64,000 nucleotides of DNA, from the NCBI RefSeq assembly GCF_030936135.1, contig NC_082594.1, positions 108,787,020-108,851,019 on the forward strand, given 5' to 3'. Positions 1 to 51,700 of this stretch are shown one piece after another. Below the pieces are notes generated by a model, which saw nothing but the letters and a program-made list of their open reading frames with translations, was not told the origin of the DNA and ran no database searches. Source of the DNA: Gavia stellata. Lineage: Eukaryota; Chordata; Aves; Gaviiformes; Gaviidae. How positions within the stretch are numbered: position 1 is the stretch's first letter; each line of letters begins with the position of its first letter. The translations under genes and the position numbers were made by a program.

Positions 1-2305
1 TACCTCACAGCATCACTACAGTACTGAGAGAGATTAATCATATGTAAGCCAGGAAGTAATGTACTGCCCTCAGCAGAGAAAGGTCTTGTCAAGAGAAATA
101 TCTGGGCTTGATCTGACCGGTTTGGGGAGCTTCTCCCTGCAATTCAAGGATAACAGGATTAAGCCCTCCTAATGTGCCCTGTATGCAACATAAGTAAATA
201 GAAATGGACAGCAAGATGCAAGTTGGCAAAGCAGTGAAAGTGGTTCCTACCAAAGATGTCTCTTGTCTCATTAGGAGAACAACTGAGGCTTTTCTGAGGA
301 GTCCAGGAGGAGGCAGAAATGTAATGACTTTTGTGACCTTTCCTGCCTTTGACCGCAGCTGCCTCGTCCCTGCAACGAGGAAGCACTGGGAGTTTCTTCA
401 GGGAAATAGGACTAGTCCCAGCTGTCTTCCTGCTCATTCCTGAGATACTAAGCACTGACTATTGCTAGGCTGTGGATGAGCAGCCTAACGACTTTTGCCT
501 GAATCTTTCTGTCCTGTTTCAAGTTACTCACTGTCTCTTAAGAGATAAGAAAAAACAAGTAAAAGGAAACAAGAACAGAAATTAATTGTTGACAAGAGCA
601 AACTTTTGTCAATTTTATTAGAACAGTATGCTATATCTCTTTTTATTACTGCCAGTGCTATAAACTCCTTTTTAGATCAGGATGTGTCTTGCTAACCACT
701 TGTTAACAGTACCACTTTTTTGCACGCTTCATTAATAACAAGCTGGGCACTTTCCTTCTTCTCGCACTGCTTTTATTCTTCTCAATGGGAAATGATTGTC
801 AATATTAGCCCATTGGTAAGGACAGGAAACATATGAATTAAATTGGATAGAAAAAGTACTTCTATATCAATACCCAGCTCTAAAGCTGTAGCCTATTCTG
901 ATAAAAAGGTTATATAGAATAATAACTCTCTCTTTCATGGACCTATTTTCTCTATGTGTTTAAAATCTTACGTGTTCTGTTTTCCTCTCAAAGGCCATGA
1001 AGATTGCAAAATATGTTTCTATTCCAGCTCATTCATTAGACATATCATTGTTTGTGAAGTTCATTCTGCACAGTCTTTTTTAACAGCGCATGCCTGAGCG
1101 TTACTGAAACAAAGCTTAATTTTTATGTTGTGGTTGCTGCAGTGGTAGTCAGAAAGAATTTTACGCTTATAAAATGAACAGACAAGGAGCCTCAATTTAT
1201 CATTTTATGTATCATTTCCCAGAGGAGGACTATGCTCAGTAAAATTTCCATTTAATTTTCAGTGTGATTGATTATCCATAATTTGGATAGTCATTATAGG
1301 TATGATTTAATTTCTGATGTTAATGAAAAGCTCTATCTAATTTCTGATTATCTGCCTCAAATTGATGAACTTGTCCTTACCTCTCCAGATAATCATGTAT
1401 GGTACTTATTTTATCCTTATTTGAAAGCTCTGTGATGCTTTCTGAAAAAGTGAAGAAAAAACATCGTCAGACAGATTCCTAACATAGTGTTCAAGAGGCG
1501 CAGCAAAAGCTTCAACAGTGCTTCAGTGTCTGCTGAAATAAAATAACTCTACATGAATCAGCTTTCCAATCTTGCTGAGGCTTAAAAATACTTTTTTTTT
1601 AAAAAATAACTGATTTTTAAACTGAAGAACATGCGTAGAATGGAATAGCAGCACCAAGGAAACAAAACTACTAAAAGCTTTTTGAAAAAATATATGATGA
1701 TGGATGACATTTACCTCAGATGAATGAATTCGATATCTGGCAGGAAACTTGGGATATCCACTTATCTCTTTGAGTACTTAGTAATATGTAAGGCGAGGAA
1801 CTAGGAAGCTCATAAAAGTAGAGATAGCAATAGTCAATCGTATCCCTTGCTTTTATTCACATGATATCAAATTGTTTCTGGTAGGGCAAACACATTTTCC
1901 TGATTTAAAATAGCTGTAGATAAGAACCGTTAAGACAAGATCCTGTTCCCTTACAGATGTATAAAATAAAATGAAAGAAAGAGAGTTGGATTAGTTGAAT
2001 CCAGCTGTTGAATTTGAATTATTTGGATTGGTTTGGAGTAGTTTGGATGAGTTGGATTGTCTCTAATTTAAAAGTGAATTATCTGTACTGCTTTTCCTCT
2101 CATATAGTACTTTGAGATACAATAGTGGTAGGAATTAGAAGTGGGAGTAAATTGGTGGTGTGTTTTACTTTGTCTTCCCATTGTTGCTTGCAAAGCATTT
2201 CCAAGGTAATCCATGTAAACCAGTATCTAAGGTTACCCTCATTTTGGCTCTGATTCTGTTTTTCAAATGGCATTTTGACAAATGTTCTTCATTATATCTT
2301 TGCAG
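1..2305 (+). other. TMPRSS15: Intron of TMPRSS15 upstream of the first visible exon
   Basis: This is AT-rich non-coding sequence, and no LDLRA1-like exon was found. Positions 1990-2070 are low-complexity, with the word TTGGAT recurring several times. The short ORFs here lack splice context and domain similarity. Confidence 0.7.
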
Positions 2306-40725
<38,420 letters not shown>

Positions 40726-40827
40726 CTTGTTATTTTTTAATGATAGAAACAGAATTTAAAAGTAAGCTTTGAAAGTAAGTCATTGTATAATGACATAAAC
40801 TAGACTGGCATTCAATTAGAGAAACTG

Positions 40828-40833
40828 AATAAA
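40828..40833 (+). promoter_or_regulatory. TMPRSS15: Candidate TMPRSS15 polyadenylation signal AATAAA
   Basis: First canonical AATAAA after the stop, 103 bases downstream. Alternatives are at 40924-40929 and 41337-41342. Confidence 0.5.
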
Positions 40834-40923
40834 TATTTAAATTTTCGGTAGGAGAATATTAATAATTGAGAACTCTATTACCAATTGAGGGCAATATTTC
40901 AAAATAGATGCTGTGGTTTTGAT

Positions 40924-40929
40924 AATAAA
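40924..40929 (+). promoter_or_regulatory. TMPRSS15: Alternative TMPRSS15 polyadenylation signal AATAAA
   Basis: Second AATAAA, 199 bases past the stop. Sequence alone cannot show which signal is used. Confidence 0.35.
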
Positions 40930-41336
40930 TAGTTTTATCATTTTACTTTTTCTTGGTATGAGACCATAGGGAAACAGTTTCTTTGAACACCAGTGCATTA
41001 AATGCATAATGGAGGGCTTTACAAAGCATGGGCAGTAAAAAAAAAAAAAGCTTGCAAACTGCAAATGCTTTATTGGAAAATGGTCTATCTTATTAATTTC
41101 AGGCCAAAAATTACTTGGTTTTATGTTTTTACACTGTGTTTTTCAACACGCGTTTTTGTTTCAATGCATAGTCAACTCTTCTCAGTAATGTCCCCACATA
41201 TCAAAATGAAGGTATATGTTCTCTGTTTAAACTGGGCTTATGGGAGTTCTTTTGTCTTGTCTATTACAAAAAGTTCTGGAATGAGGTTTATGGATTGTGC
41301 ATAAAGGCTGTTCATATATCATGCTACTTTCTAATG

Positions 41337-41342
41337 AATAAA
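41337..41342 (+). promoter_or_regulatory. TMPRSS15: Third candidate TMPRSS15 polyadenylation signal
   Basis: AATAAA about 610 bases past the stop. A T/G-rich stretch (TTCTCTCTTGTTC) lies 20-40 bases downstream, which gives it some extra support. Confidence 0.35.
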
Positions 41343-44300
41343 CTGAACGTAAGCCAAAAGTTCTCTCTTGTTCAATTCGTTTGGAATTAATAGAGTTAAA
41401 TGAGGATTGAATATGGCTTTTTAGTTTTCTTTTCAGGCAAGTGTTTTGGCAATTATTCAAGCAATTATAGATAGGTGCTTGTGTACACCCAAGCACAGAC
41501 TTAAAATACTGCGACTTCATCTCATAAAAAGTAATGTTTTTTAAAATCATCTGACAATAATGAGTATCAGCTCTTCCTGGGGAATAAAAAGTAATAGGGT
41601 CCCTTTGATATATTTCATGCTTGTTCTGTACTGGTGACTTTTAATACTGATTTTGAGCTTTGTATAAAAACTATCATGATACCCATTACAGCATTCTAAA
41701 GGGAAAAGAATATGAAGGAAAAAAGGGTTTTTTATATTCTTCTGCTCTTTTCTAAATAGATTTCTATTAAAATATAATTATCTACTTGTTGAAATGCTTT
41801 AAATTCAATGGTGTCTTAATGTAATATGACACATTTCCTTTATTTCTGTTTTCAGCCTAGTGTAGGAATTTAATATATTTTTAATTCCAAAGTACTGCCT
41901 GAAAATACAAAATGCATTCTAACTTACTGTGTATGTGTATATGCACATAGATGTTCGATTTTTGTAAGGAGCTCCCGCATTTTGTCCTTACAACGCTAAA
42001 TGCAGATATGAAGTGCTCAAAATACAAGGCTAGCTTACAAAAACAGGTTGGCAATGACTGATAAAAAATATTAAGACCCAAACTGTTTTCAGCTCTTCAT
42101 AAGCATTAGAGGACTAGGTCCAAGCCAAAATATTTAGCTTTATCAATACATCTGTTACCACAAGGAACACAGACAGATGTAATCAAGCCAGAGAGAAGTT
42201 AAAAGGTGTTTTAGACACCTTCTTTCATATACACCACAGTTTTTAGCATTACAATGTTAAAGTTGCAAATCCTCTCTTTTGTAGTGGACTACTGTTTCTC
42301 CTGTTACTCTCCTTCACTTAAAAACAGCCACTGAAAATAAAGTGCATTCTGCTATCAGTATAAATTGATTCAGATGAAGCAATTATGTTAAAATGCTTAA
42401 TTAAAATGTGATATGATTTCTGCATTATTTACCATACATCACTATTGTAAATGGTGTTTCAGTCTGTTAATGAAACAGAAGAGCCAACTCAAAGCAGATC
42501 CAGTTACTAGAAAATGTGCTTCCCAGAAATACAGTAATATACTTCTATTTATGCACACTTTTTGCTTCCTAAAATGCAAAGCATAGATGTATTTTAATGT
42601 ACATATTAATAAACCATCCCCTCAGACTAAAAAATTTCCTATTATAAACTCTGGTATAGAAACATACATGTAATATAGACTAGTATAGTTAAAAATAAAC
42701 ATTTTATTTCCACTGATTTATGTCTAGATAAAACTAACATAACCTTAGTCAACCACATTCTAGCCTTCATTCATCATCCATTACTTCATTTGCCTGCATA
42801 TTAACCTGGGGAGAAAACAACTGTTACTATGTTAAAACATGTGGGCAGAATGGATTATTTTCAATTGAGTCACAAGTCCAAGATGCTTTGAAATAGGCAG
42901 TGAAAGCTTGATGCTGACTTACACTTGCTTGCACCCAAAAAGTTTAAAAGATTAAAGAAGGAAAGAAGAGCTTTCTATCTCAGATGCTTCTTGCTTGCAA
43001 AAGGCCAAGATCACTATGGAAAAAAAGAAAAATTGTATTCCCTGGGGAAAATAGGGGTGGTGGGCGTATGTTTGTGAAATGCCAAACTGAAGCTATGCCA
43101 TCCATCTGAGGACTAGCTAAGATTTACTGTTCATCCTTCAGTTCCTTGCCTCACCTACTGCTGCCATTTGGAAGAGATTTAGAGAGGTAGTGAGCAGAAG
43201 GCAATGTGGTCACTGCAAGGAAACCACATAGCTGTACGTAAAAGTCAACAAGCTTATTCAAAGTGGCTCTAGTTGATGAAAGCTGTCACCTGAAATTGGA
43301 AACAATTTTCCTTTCTCCATTCTATAGAGTTTATTGTGAATATGAAGGACAGAGAGGGTTGGAGTTTTTGTTGTGGGTTTTTTTTGTTTTTCTTTTTAAA
43401 TAGCAATTCTGTTGCCACTAGTGGACCATGTCATGTAAATACCTGATGTTGTTTTTCCAGAAGCCCCAACAAAATCCAAAGGAAATCCCAGCATAGTCTA
43501 ATTTCTAGGTATTCTCTCTGCAAGTGTGAAACACACCTATCTTTCCCCCTTTCCTCTTTTACCCTTACTCCTGTCTCCCTTTTGTGTGTGGAAATAAGGG
43601 AAATAAAGATGAGAGAATTTGTGTATGTATGGGATTTTTATGTTTTGCATGGAATAGAATCACCTACTTAAAGGTAGAACTCATAAGACTGGAAGTTTGA
43701 TCTGCACTGTTTGCAGTCTTCTATGTAGGATTCTTAAGATTGTTTAGATTTTACCTGGTATATAGGAACAACATCTTAAGTGAAGGAAATACATGGAAGG
43801 AAACTATTTCCTTCCCCTACGCAGGTGATATCATATGGAAATATTTTGTCCCAATAATCAGTATTTCTTATTTACATATAGAATCTGAGTTCATTATAGT
43901 AATAGCATTGCATGCCACTTTCCATTCTTCTTTCACACAGAGTTTTAAGACTGGTGCATGCTGATAACTGCCCAGCAATTGCCTTCACCCTGTAAGAAAG
44001 GCATCTGAAGGTACTTGCATTCTCCTAATTGCTGCATGGAGATGACTTCTGTCACTTCTGCTGCATTAAGCAGAATATCAATTGCTACACCTTTACATGT
44101 CCTTTGGAAGCACAACATATCAAGAAATAGATTTATGTAAATCTTCACTCTCCCTCCTTCCCTATTTTCTTTGGGGAATTAATCCTTCAAGACCACAAAA
44201 AAGAAGTTTTTTATTGCAACTGTTCCTAAGAAAGAGGAATCTCTTGCTCTCAGTTGAGTTAAGCAATACTGAAGTCAGGAGAAAAACAATTCTGGTCTTG

Positions 44301-45467
44301 GTAATCATGCAGGATCATGGTATTTTCTCTCTACAAAGGAAATTGAAGTAAGGGATTGAGCAAAGAAGGAAGTTGTGACTGACTGGAAGAAACTACAAAA
44401 TGTTGTAAGTAGGAATAGCAATACTTAACCTGAACTACAGAAGAAGGCTTCTTCAAAGAGAAAGTAAAAACATGGCATAACAGCAACTTTCAGATGCTTC
44501 CAAAAGTACTTCAGCAATAGCATTGCACAATTAGTATTAGTGGTATTGAACTTTAAATGGTTTTGCTTTCTTTCCTTTACTCAGAAAAATTGATACACAT
44601 TTGTCTCTGAAGTTCAAAGCTATGGTCAACGTTAGCTAGCACAGTGTAGGTAACCCAAAAAGTAATATGCTTTTGCTTCTGTCCAGCTCCCCATAACTTT
44701 CACCCAGTGGTAGTTTTGCATCTGTGTTAATGGAAAGCCAACTAGCTTGAATACGTGCTCTTGAACTCTTGCTGCAACTGCAGCAAAACCCATTAACTAT
44801 CTGTTACAGCACCAGAAATCAGCCAGAGTGCTATTGCTACCACCCCAAGATCTACTTCTAATGACTGGCAAAACCATTCTTATAGCACAGAAAGCTTTTA
44901 AGGAACCAAAAAGAATGGACATTAAATAACAACTAATGGATGCCTTCAAAGGACACCTCATTAATGAGGTATCACTTGCCAAGTGATTTATGTTGACCTT
45001 GGACCAATAGGACAAGAAGTTATGGTCATTCCCTGGCAAAGTGGATTGACTATATGACATCAAATTCTTTTATGAATCCTTGAGTTTTGCCACATCAGAT
45101 CAATGTCACAACATGGTGGCTATCTCTGCTAGTGACCATGTTAATATGTAATAAAATAACTTGCATGCCTGAGGATCAAAAACTGTGTTAAGTGAGCAAA
45201 TAAATACTAAACAAATATTTTGTATCAAACATTTATGCAAAGATAAATAATTGTTACACTGTAAAATTGTCAGTTCCATTTACAATACATCAGCTACGTT
45301 ACAATGCATGAGAGACTAAAAGAAACAAAGAGGGTTTGTTTAGCTACAATCAATCTTAAAACTGATATACATTGTAGATATTTCCCCATAAAAACTTCAA
45401 ATGCTCTGTTCATTTCATTGCTCACAGCTAGCTAACTTACATCTCTTAGCAAAATAAACACATACCC

Positions 45468-45473
45468 TTTATT
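45468..45473 (-). promoter_or_regulatory. CHODL: Candidate proximal CHODL polyadenylation signal
   Basis: TTTATT on the plus strand (AATAAA in transcript sense), about 205 bases after the CHODL stop. Further candidates in transcript sense are at 44210-44215, 42703-42708 and 41839-41844. The mammalian 3' UTR is long, so a distal site may be preferred. Confidence 0.3.
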
Positions 45474-45676
45474 TAGCATGGCATATTTTGTTACTGAATT
45501 AATAATCAAACGTTATATAAAAATGATCCGAACATTTGCCTCAAGGGGGAGCTTACAGTTCATTCTTGTAGATCCTTTGCATTTTCAAGCCATTCCAAGC
45601 TAATGTTCTTTGATGACATTATAATACAGCCTGACTGCAAAATGTTATTTTTGCTTTGTTTTCAGTCAGTAAGTCA

Positions 45677-45761
45677 TTATACCTCCATGCTACTGTCCTT
45701 CCTAGGCGTCTTTGAAATCCATAGCGTGGACTGGTTTGGACTGGTTTTCGTTCTTCCTTTA
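45677..45761 (-). CDS. CHODL: CHODL terminal exon: cytoplasmic tail
   Basis: In transcript sense the acceptor is TTATTTTTCAG. The exon completes a Ser codon and reads SKGRTKTSPNQSTLWISKTP, then RKDSSMEV and TAA (45677-45679). Human is SKGRTKTSPNQSTLWISKST with RKESGMEV. A longer open frame crosses the same place in another register and is a shadow. Equivalent residues are 246-273. Confidence 0.96.
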
Positions 45762-48700
45762 CTGAAAAATAAAAATATAAACTATTTTCAGTGCATGTGT
45801 GCCTTGGCAGTCCTGATTCAGGTTTGTGATCAGACCTGGGTATTTCATCCCCTATTTGAAGGCCATCTTTGTTGCTTTCATAGCATAGGTTCCCCATCCA
45901 CAAAAGGGTCGTGCCCATGCTGCACCAAGCACAGCAGGGCAGTGGTTGGTTGAGGTAAGCAACTGTTACCAAAGTTACCAGACCACCCTGCTTAGCAGCG
46001 CTCCTCCCAGGAACTGAACTGACTTGGCCCATTTTTTTTATTTTTTTTTTTCAGTTCACATTCAACCACACCTACTCATACAGAGTGGTCTTTTCAGAGA
46101 TGGGTGTGGACACTGTTTGACCAGGGTGGTGGGAGGCTGGGTGCTTCCCTTGTCTGGGGGGACGTATGGGGGACGGGAGCGCACACGCCCCAGAGCCCGC
46201 GTCCAACATGCTCAGGGTGCAGCCCGCCCGCCCCGGGGGGCTACCACAACCCTGCCCATGCACATCCTGGAGCTGCACCCCCATGACCGCGGTACACTAA
46301 CGGGTACCAGTGTGTACTGGTATGCCAGAAAGCCTCTTCCCTTCAGGGTTTGACCTAACTTCTAATGAAGTAATGGCACATGAATCAGACTCCTAGCATG
46401 AATGACTGGTAGAAAGCTTCCTTAGGTCTAGTTTTCATTCAAAACTGTCAATAGTAGTTTTTGTGTTTGGGGTTTTTTTAATAAAAAAGATATAACTGGT
46501 TCCAAAAGTATTTGCTCTGCAACACTGCAAAAATGTTCACTCTAATCTTTACAGGGAGCCCTGTAAGTTGATGCCAGTCTTTCCATGACTAGCTACGACT
46601 GCCACAACACACCACCTTTCCTCACTTAGATGGCAGATGACAGTGCAGTGCAGTCTATGGAAAAGAAAAGGCACTTCATGAGCCACTGCAGCTGCATTTC
46701 AGTCAAAATGTTTTAGTCTCTGGCTAGAATATTTCACACCGATTTTTTTTCCAATTAAGTAAAAACCAGAGGAGATGTAGACCTACATAATTCTGTAAGT
46801 TGGAAACCTGAGAGTCAAGATCCCAACAGTCCTATACATTCAGTTTTATTCCGTTCCTGGTGTGTAAATGTAAGTGAGTCTGAGTTGATTTAAAATGTAC
46901 TTTGAGGGAGCTGGACGGTACAGTAGTTTTTAGTTCCTCCAGACTTACCTCTGAAGTCCTACAAAGTAATGCATTATGTACCTGAGCCCATTGGAGTAAT
47001 TGAAAAGACTCCCATTGGTTTCAGTGGACTTTAGATCAGGCCACAATGCTATAAACAAAGCAATTGTAATGAATCAAGTAGCTCCAGCACTTTTTTCTTT
47101 AAGAAACTGAGTCACTACTTCCTTCTAGATTAATACAGCAAAAGCAGGCATATTTTGTAAATTAATGATGAAATGCTTTGAATGGAGAGTCCTTGCCACA
47201 CAGCAGGAACAATTTCTAAATAACTTGAATCAGAACTTTAGCTGTGTAAAATGAGCTTATCTTCAGGAAACCTATGCTGATTTTCAACAGCTATACATCT
47301 GGTTCAAGAAGTAGGTTTCAATAAGAAAGGTAAGGAAGATGCAATAAATAGCTTGAGCATATCGCTGTTTTGACCATCAAATGCAATCATAGAAACTGAG
47401 AAATATACCAGGTTGGAATTTAAACTTTCTGCAAGGCATTCAGATGATAATGGAGATGGGTCTTTGAAGCAGTTTCTCCTTGCTTCCCTGGAAGAAATGA
47501 AAGGGAGAGCATCTAAGCATGAATGAGCTGATCATTTCTACTAGCTACAGGGAAGATGTTTTGCTTTGCCTTATTACTACCCTTTAAGAGCCCAACGCCA
47601 GGCAAAATTAGTCATGACCTTTCAAGCTAGGCATGTCCTGGTTGGCCATGGATTGTGGCTTTCAGAGGAAAGGTCACCATGTTGTGGAAGCCTAAAAAAG
47701 AATGAGAAGTCAGGTTCATTTGGAAAGTTGGGGATCCCTCCTTCCCCAGCAGGACAGAATCCCTTTCCTAAATCTCTACAGTGTCCAGATGATCAGTTCA
47801 GGCAGTTGCCTCTTTTTTTTATTTGCTTTTTACCCAAGAACTGCGTATTTGTGATGAACCAAAATGATTTGCAAGGTAGGTCATATGTGGAAATATAACT
47901 GAAAATAGATGGGGAAATGTATTTTAAAAACAAAGTTCTGTTTCAACAGATAAAAAAGAAAATACTTTATTTTTGGTGATACCAGAATATCCTCTTTTGA
48001 CTTAAATGAATTTTAAAGAAAATTTGTTTTAATTTCTTTAATTAAAAGCTTTGGTGCAACCCAAAATGAACATTCTTAAAAAAACACCTGTTTTGATTCA
48101 AATCCATTTTCTCCCTGATTTTTGTATCATTTAATCTACCAAACTAATCGGCTAACAGCAGAAGTACAATCTTCCAAGCTGAATTTCCAATAGCCATATC
48201 ATGCAATTTTCAAGTCTTGGAAGTTCAGATGTATTACTTCTGGATGAACTGCTATAGCATCAAAGGCCTGATCAAAGCCCACTGAAGTCAACACCACTAT
48301 TTCTATTGATTTCAGTGGGCCATGAATCTCTCATAGTTTTCCCAGGAGTATTCAAGAGCTGAACCTTTCTGGGGAGAGAAAGAGCTGCCAGAAAAAGTAT
48401 GAACACGTATGTCATACTTACCAAGAAATCCAGATCCATTGTAATAAGGGGTTCAGATTTAGATTACTTATGTAATTGCTATTGTTATACATATGATTCC
48501 TTTATTACTCTTTTTGCTTTGAGTTTCCAACCTTCTACAGTCCCAGCGCTGAGGTGTGGATACAACCTTTCACAACAATGAATTTGCTTGCCATAAGACA
48601 GGTTGGAAAGTGCACATTTTCCTTTTCTTTATAGGAAAGTGCATAACATAAAGACACAATCTAGTTTATGATGCAGACCTCATAATATCTTTTCTTTATG

Positions 48701-51700
48701 TTCACTTGTTTCAATGAGCGACATCACTAAGGAGTGCTGTGAACATCAGAATACACTCACTCATATAGATATAAGCAGACTTGACATTTGGAGTGTTTTC
48801 TCACTTGAAATAAGGTATTTCAGCTATTTGCAGAAAATGCTAAATAAACACCACAAAGAAAAAATAAAGACTAAATGTGAGGAGGAAATTCTTTTTTCTA
48901 ATTTCTTAAAACAGTGATGCCAAAATAGTGTTTCTCCATAAAACTTATTTCAGTTTAAACTTTTCTGGATTACATTAACTTGAGAACGCTTCCTGGAAAA
49001 AACCTGCAGAATGAAAGATATCCTTGAAATTTTCAGAAAGATTAGTTCAGGAAAAAAATATGTATGTTTTCATATCTTGGTATATCACATTTTGAGAAAG
49101 ATGAAAAATCCGAAGAATTTTAAAGCATGGACCAGAACATATCCTGTTTCATAGGCTGAAATGTTTCCTGTTTGCATAATAACACAACTGTGTGATACTA
49201 CATCTATGTTTACATGTCTATTTACTTTATACATCTTCTTTGACAGATGCATGATGTACAAAGGAGTTGCACTGGCGTGTGGCTCAAAACATGTTTTTGC
49301 TTTTTGTTTTCAATTTGCCTGCTCCAGTGGCTCATCTGCTGTACGTATAAGGTGTGCACTGAAACATTAAAAAAAAGCTGCTGACCCCTCAGATTTATCC
49401 TTGGAACAAGCTGCACTTTTGGTCAGAAACTGAGGTGAGTCCTTGAGTTTGCCCTCTATCCGTGAGGACACCAGTATTCTTCCCCAAAGCCCAGATGCTG
49501 TATAGGTGGTACTCATGATGGAGGAGGTAAAGTAGAAGTGCTGCCGGTCGCTCAGCCTGTTGAATGGTCAGCAAAGATACCTTCTTCAGAAACAGATGAA
49601 GTCCTAGTGGCAATATACTTTGAGAGACCTCGAACTATTTCAGTGCATTGTGGAAAAGCCTGATGGTGAATGTTCAGCTGTAAACTACTTGGATTTTAAT
49701 AGATGAAAAAGATGCTTATTTGCATATATGGGGACAGATGTAAGCAGTATTTCAGTACAAATAGCTTGCCAATGGAAACATGAATTCTGCATTGTAAGAC
49801 CATTCTGGATTAGTGTATTTTACCTTTTATGAAGCATCTGGAAACAGCAGGTCCCAAAAGCCACCAGTATCAACAGCAGTAGTGGTATAGTGGGTATTAC
49901 AACATAAATTAGATTCGGAATTATACCTACAAGACAAAAAAGTTCTCATGAATGTCTCCCATGTTGAAATACTCTTAACCACGTGAGTAAAAATCCAGAG
50001 TAAAATATCAGAAATACATTAACTTACACAAAAGAACATTTATACGTTCCTTCTATAGGATAAGCTCCAAAAATAGAACTTAATAATATCAAGAATAAAA
50101 TAGTACTTCTCCAGCGATGTGCAAAACATATCTTAAGGACTTAAGTTCTGACATTTTCTATGTGCATCGATGCAAGATTTCCGATTTTGTAATTGAAAAT
50201 TCAAATATTTAAAGAGAGTACATTTTGCAGCCTATTATTTTTATAGTCCATATATAACCTGTCTACTCAGTTGCCCTTGCGTGTTGTATTCCCACCAATG
50301 CAGGACCACAAGAGGAACAAACTGGGCTCTTGTGTCCCCATTCCCCTTAAAAGACAAAGGTACATGGTCCTTGACTAATGAGGAGAGAGCTAAAGGTAGT
50401 CCCCTGAAGGTCTCTGGGCAAAAGGAGTAGGAAATGGTACAAGCTGAGACTCTCTTATCTGCCTAGAACAGAGGATGGGGTCTACAACTTCCATAAAGGG
50501 TCTGCCTGTTTTTCAGTAAATATATGCCCATGTTTTATAACAGTACAAATTGTGGACACTTTCTTACCCATTGTCCTCTTTTGAACATATTTTCACTAGT
50601 AAGAATAAATGTGAATATTCAGGTTGGGTTTGTTTATGAGTTTTAGATACAGAGTCTTTGCATGTTTTCTATAAATATACATAATATATATACACAAAAT
50701 ATAAATATTATTGATTTCAAAATACAGTTAATCAGTATATCCATTCCTCTGGAGTTACAAACAATAGGAACACCAGTTAGGAAAATGGCTCAAATCCAGC
50801 CAACAAGCATGGAAAGGGAATGCCTGTTTTCCATAATCCCTGTAATTCTATAAGATCCTGAGTTGCTCCTCAGAGACGTTCAATTCCTTGAATTAAGGCC
50901 ATGCTACAACTCTTCATGAAACGCAGGACTCCATCCAGGACATAAATTGTGAAATGAAGTAGCTAGGAGCATTACAGCAAGCTCCCAGGCAGTGGGTATC
51001 CATTTTCAAAATATCAAGAGCCACCTCTGCTAGAAATCTCAGCAAAGCATTTAACTCCTTTTAGCACGTGGTGTTCCTTAAAACACAGGGTACTTGAGGG
51101 AGCTATGGCACAGTGCTTATTCTGCAGATAACTGAAAAATTCATGCCCTATCTGTTAGGAAAGATTGATTTGTGCTTTTATTGTGAGCCCCAGGTATCAG
51201 ATATAAAAGATAATGTATGCACCATATGTTTGTTACATACGTTGGGGAAGAGGTCGGGAGGAGATGGAGAGAGGCAAGGCACCAGTTACCACAGCCTAGA
51301 AAGAGACACTCCACAGCTGGGTGAACACTGGTGAAATCTTGCATCTTGACAGAGACTCACCAGGGTCAGAGGCAACAGTGCAGATTTCAAGGACTGCTAA
51401 ACTGTAGATGTGGATCAAAGTTTGGGGACACATGGAAATAATTTGTTTCCACAGTTACAAAGAGGACTGACTAAAACTCTTGAAATGTTATTCAAAAGTA
51501 TATTTTTTCAGGGTACTTCCTGGCGAAATAGACTGCTTCCTCCCACTGACAATAGTGGAAATTGCTAAAGATTAATTTAACTGAATTCACTGTTAATATT
51601 TTTACCAGAACACTAAATTCCTATGAACACATTACCTGTTTCAGTAGCAATAACATGATACTGATCTTCTGGTTTGCTTGTGTCATAAGGATTTCCTGCT

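Larger units (their letters stand above)
40726..45676. other. Tail-to-tail intergenic interval with both 3' UTRs
   Basis: This is the 4.95 kb between the TMPRSS15 and CHODL stop codons. It is AT-rich, with several AATAAA motifs on either strand. No extra gene is supported: the ORFs here (up to 107 codons) lack splice sites or recognisable domains. The true 3' ends cannot be set without transcript data. Confidence 0.75.
45762..49823 (-). other. CHODL: CHODL intron 5
   Basis: A 4.1 kb intron. It holds a CpG-containing GC-rich block (about 46095-46345) and two copies of a palindromic repeat (46984-47042, 48266-48330), listed separately. The rest is AT-rich and unremarkable. Confidence 0.8.

Noticed and set aside
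204..443. 79-codon ORF near the left edge as an upstream TMPRSS15 exon
   Set aside because: It shows no similarity to the LDLRA1 or SEA domains and no compatible splice sites joining the CUB1 exon.
45619..46032. 137-codon minus-strand ORF overlapping the last CHODL exon
   Set aside because: It reads the CHODL exon in another register and extends into the intron. The correct frame with a TTTCAG acceptor gives the conserved CHODL tail.
47376..47420. Second CR1 fragment (AATCATAGAAAC...CAGGTTGGAAT)
   Set aside because: Only two short words match the CR1 end, with different spacing and no continuing similarity.
48400..48480. Minus-strand exon ending in a GTAAGTAT donor-like sequence (GGATTTCTTG before it)
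   Set aside because: It briefly resembled the CHODL tail words, but no acceptor or conserved frame was found. The true last exon is at 45677-45761.
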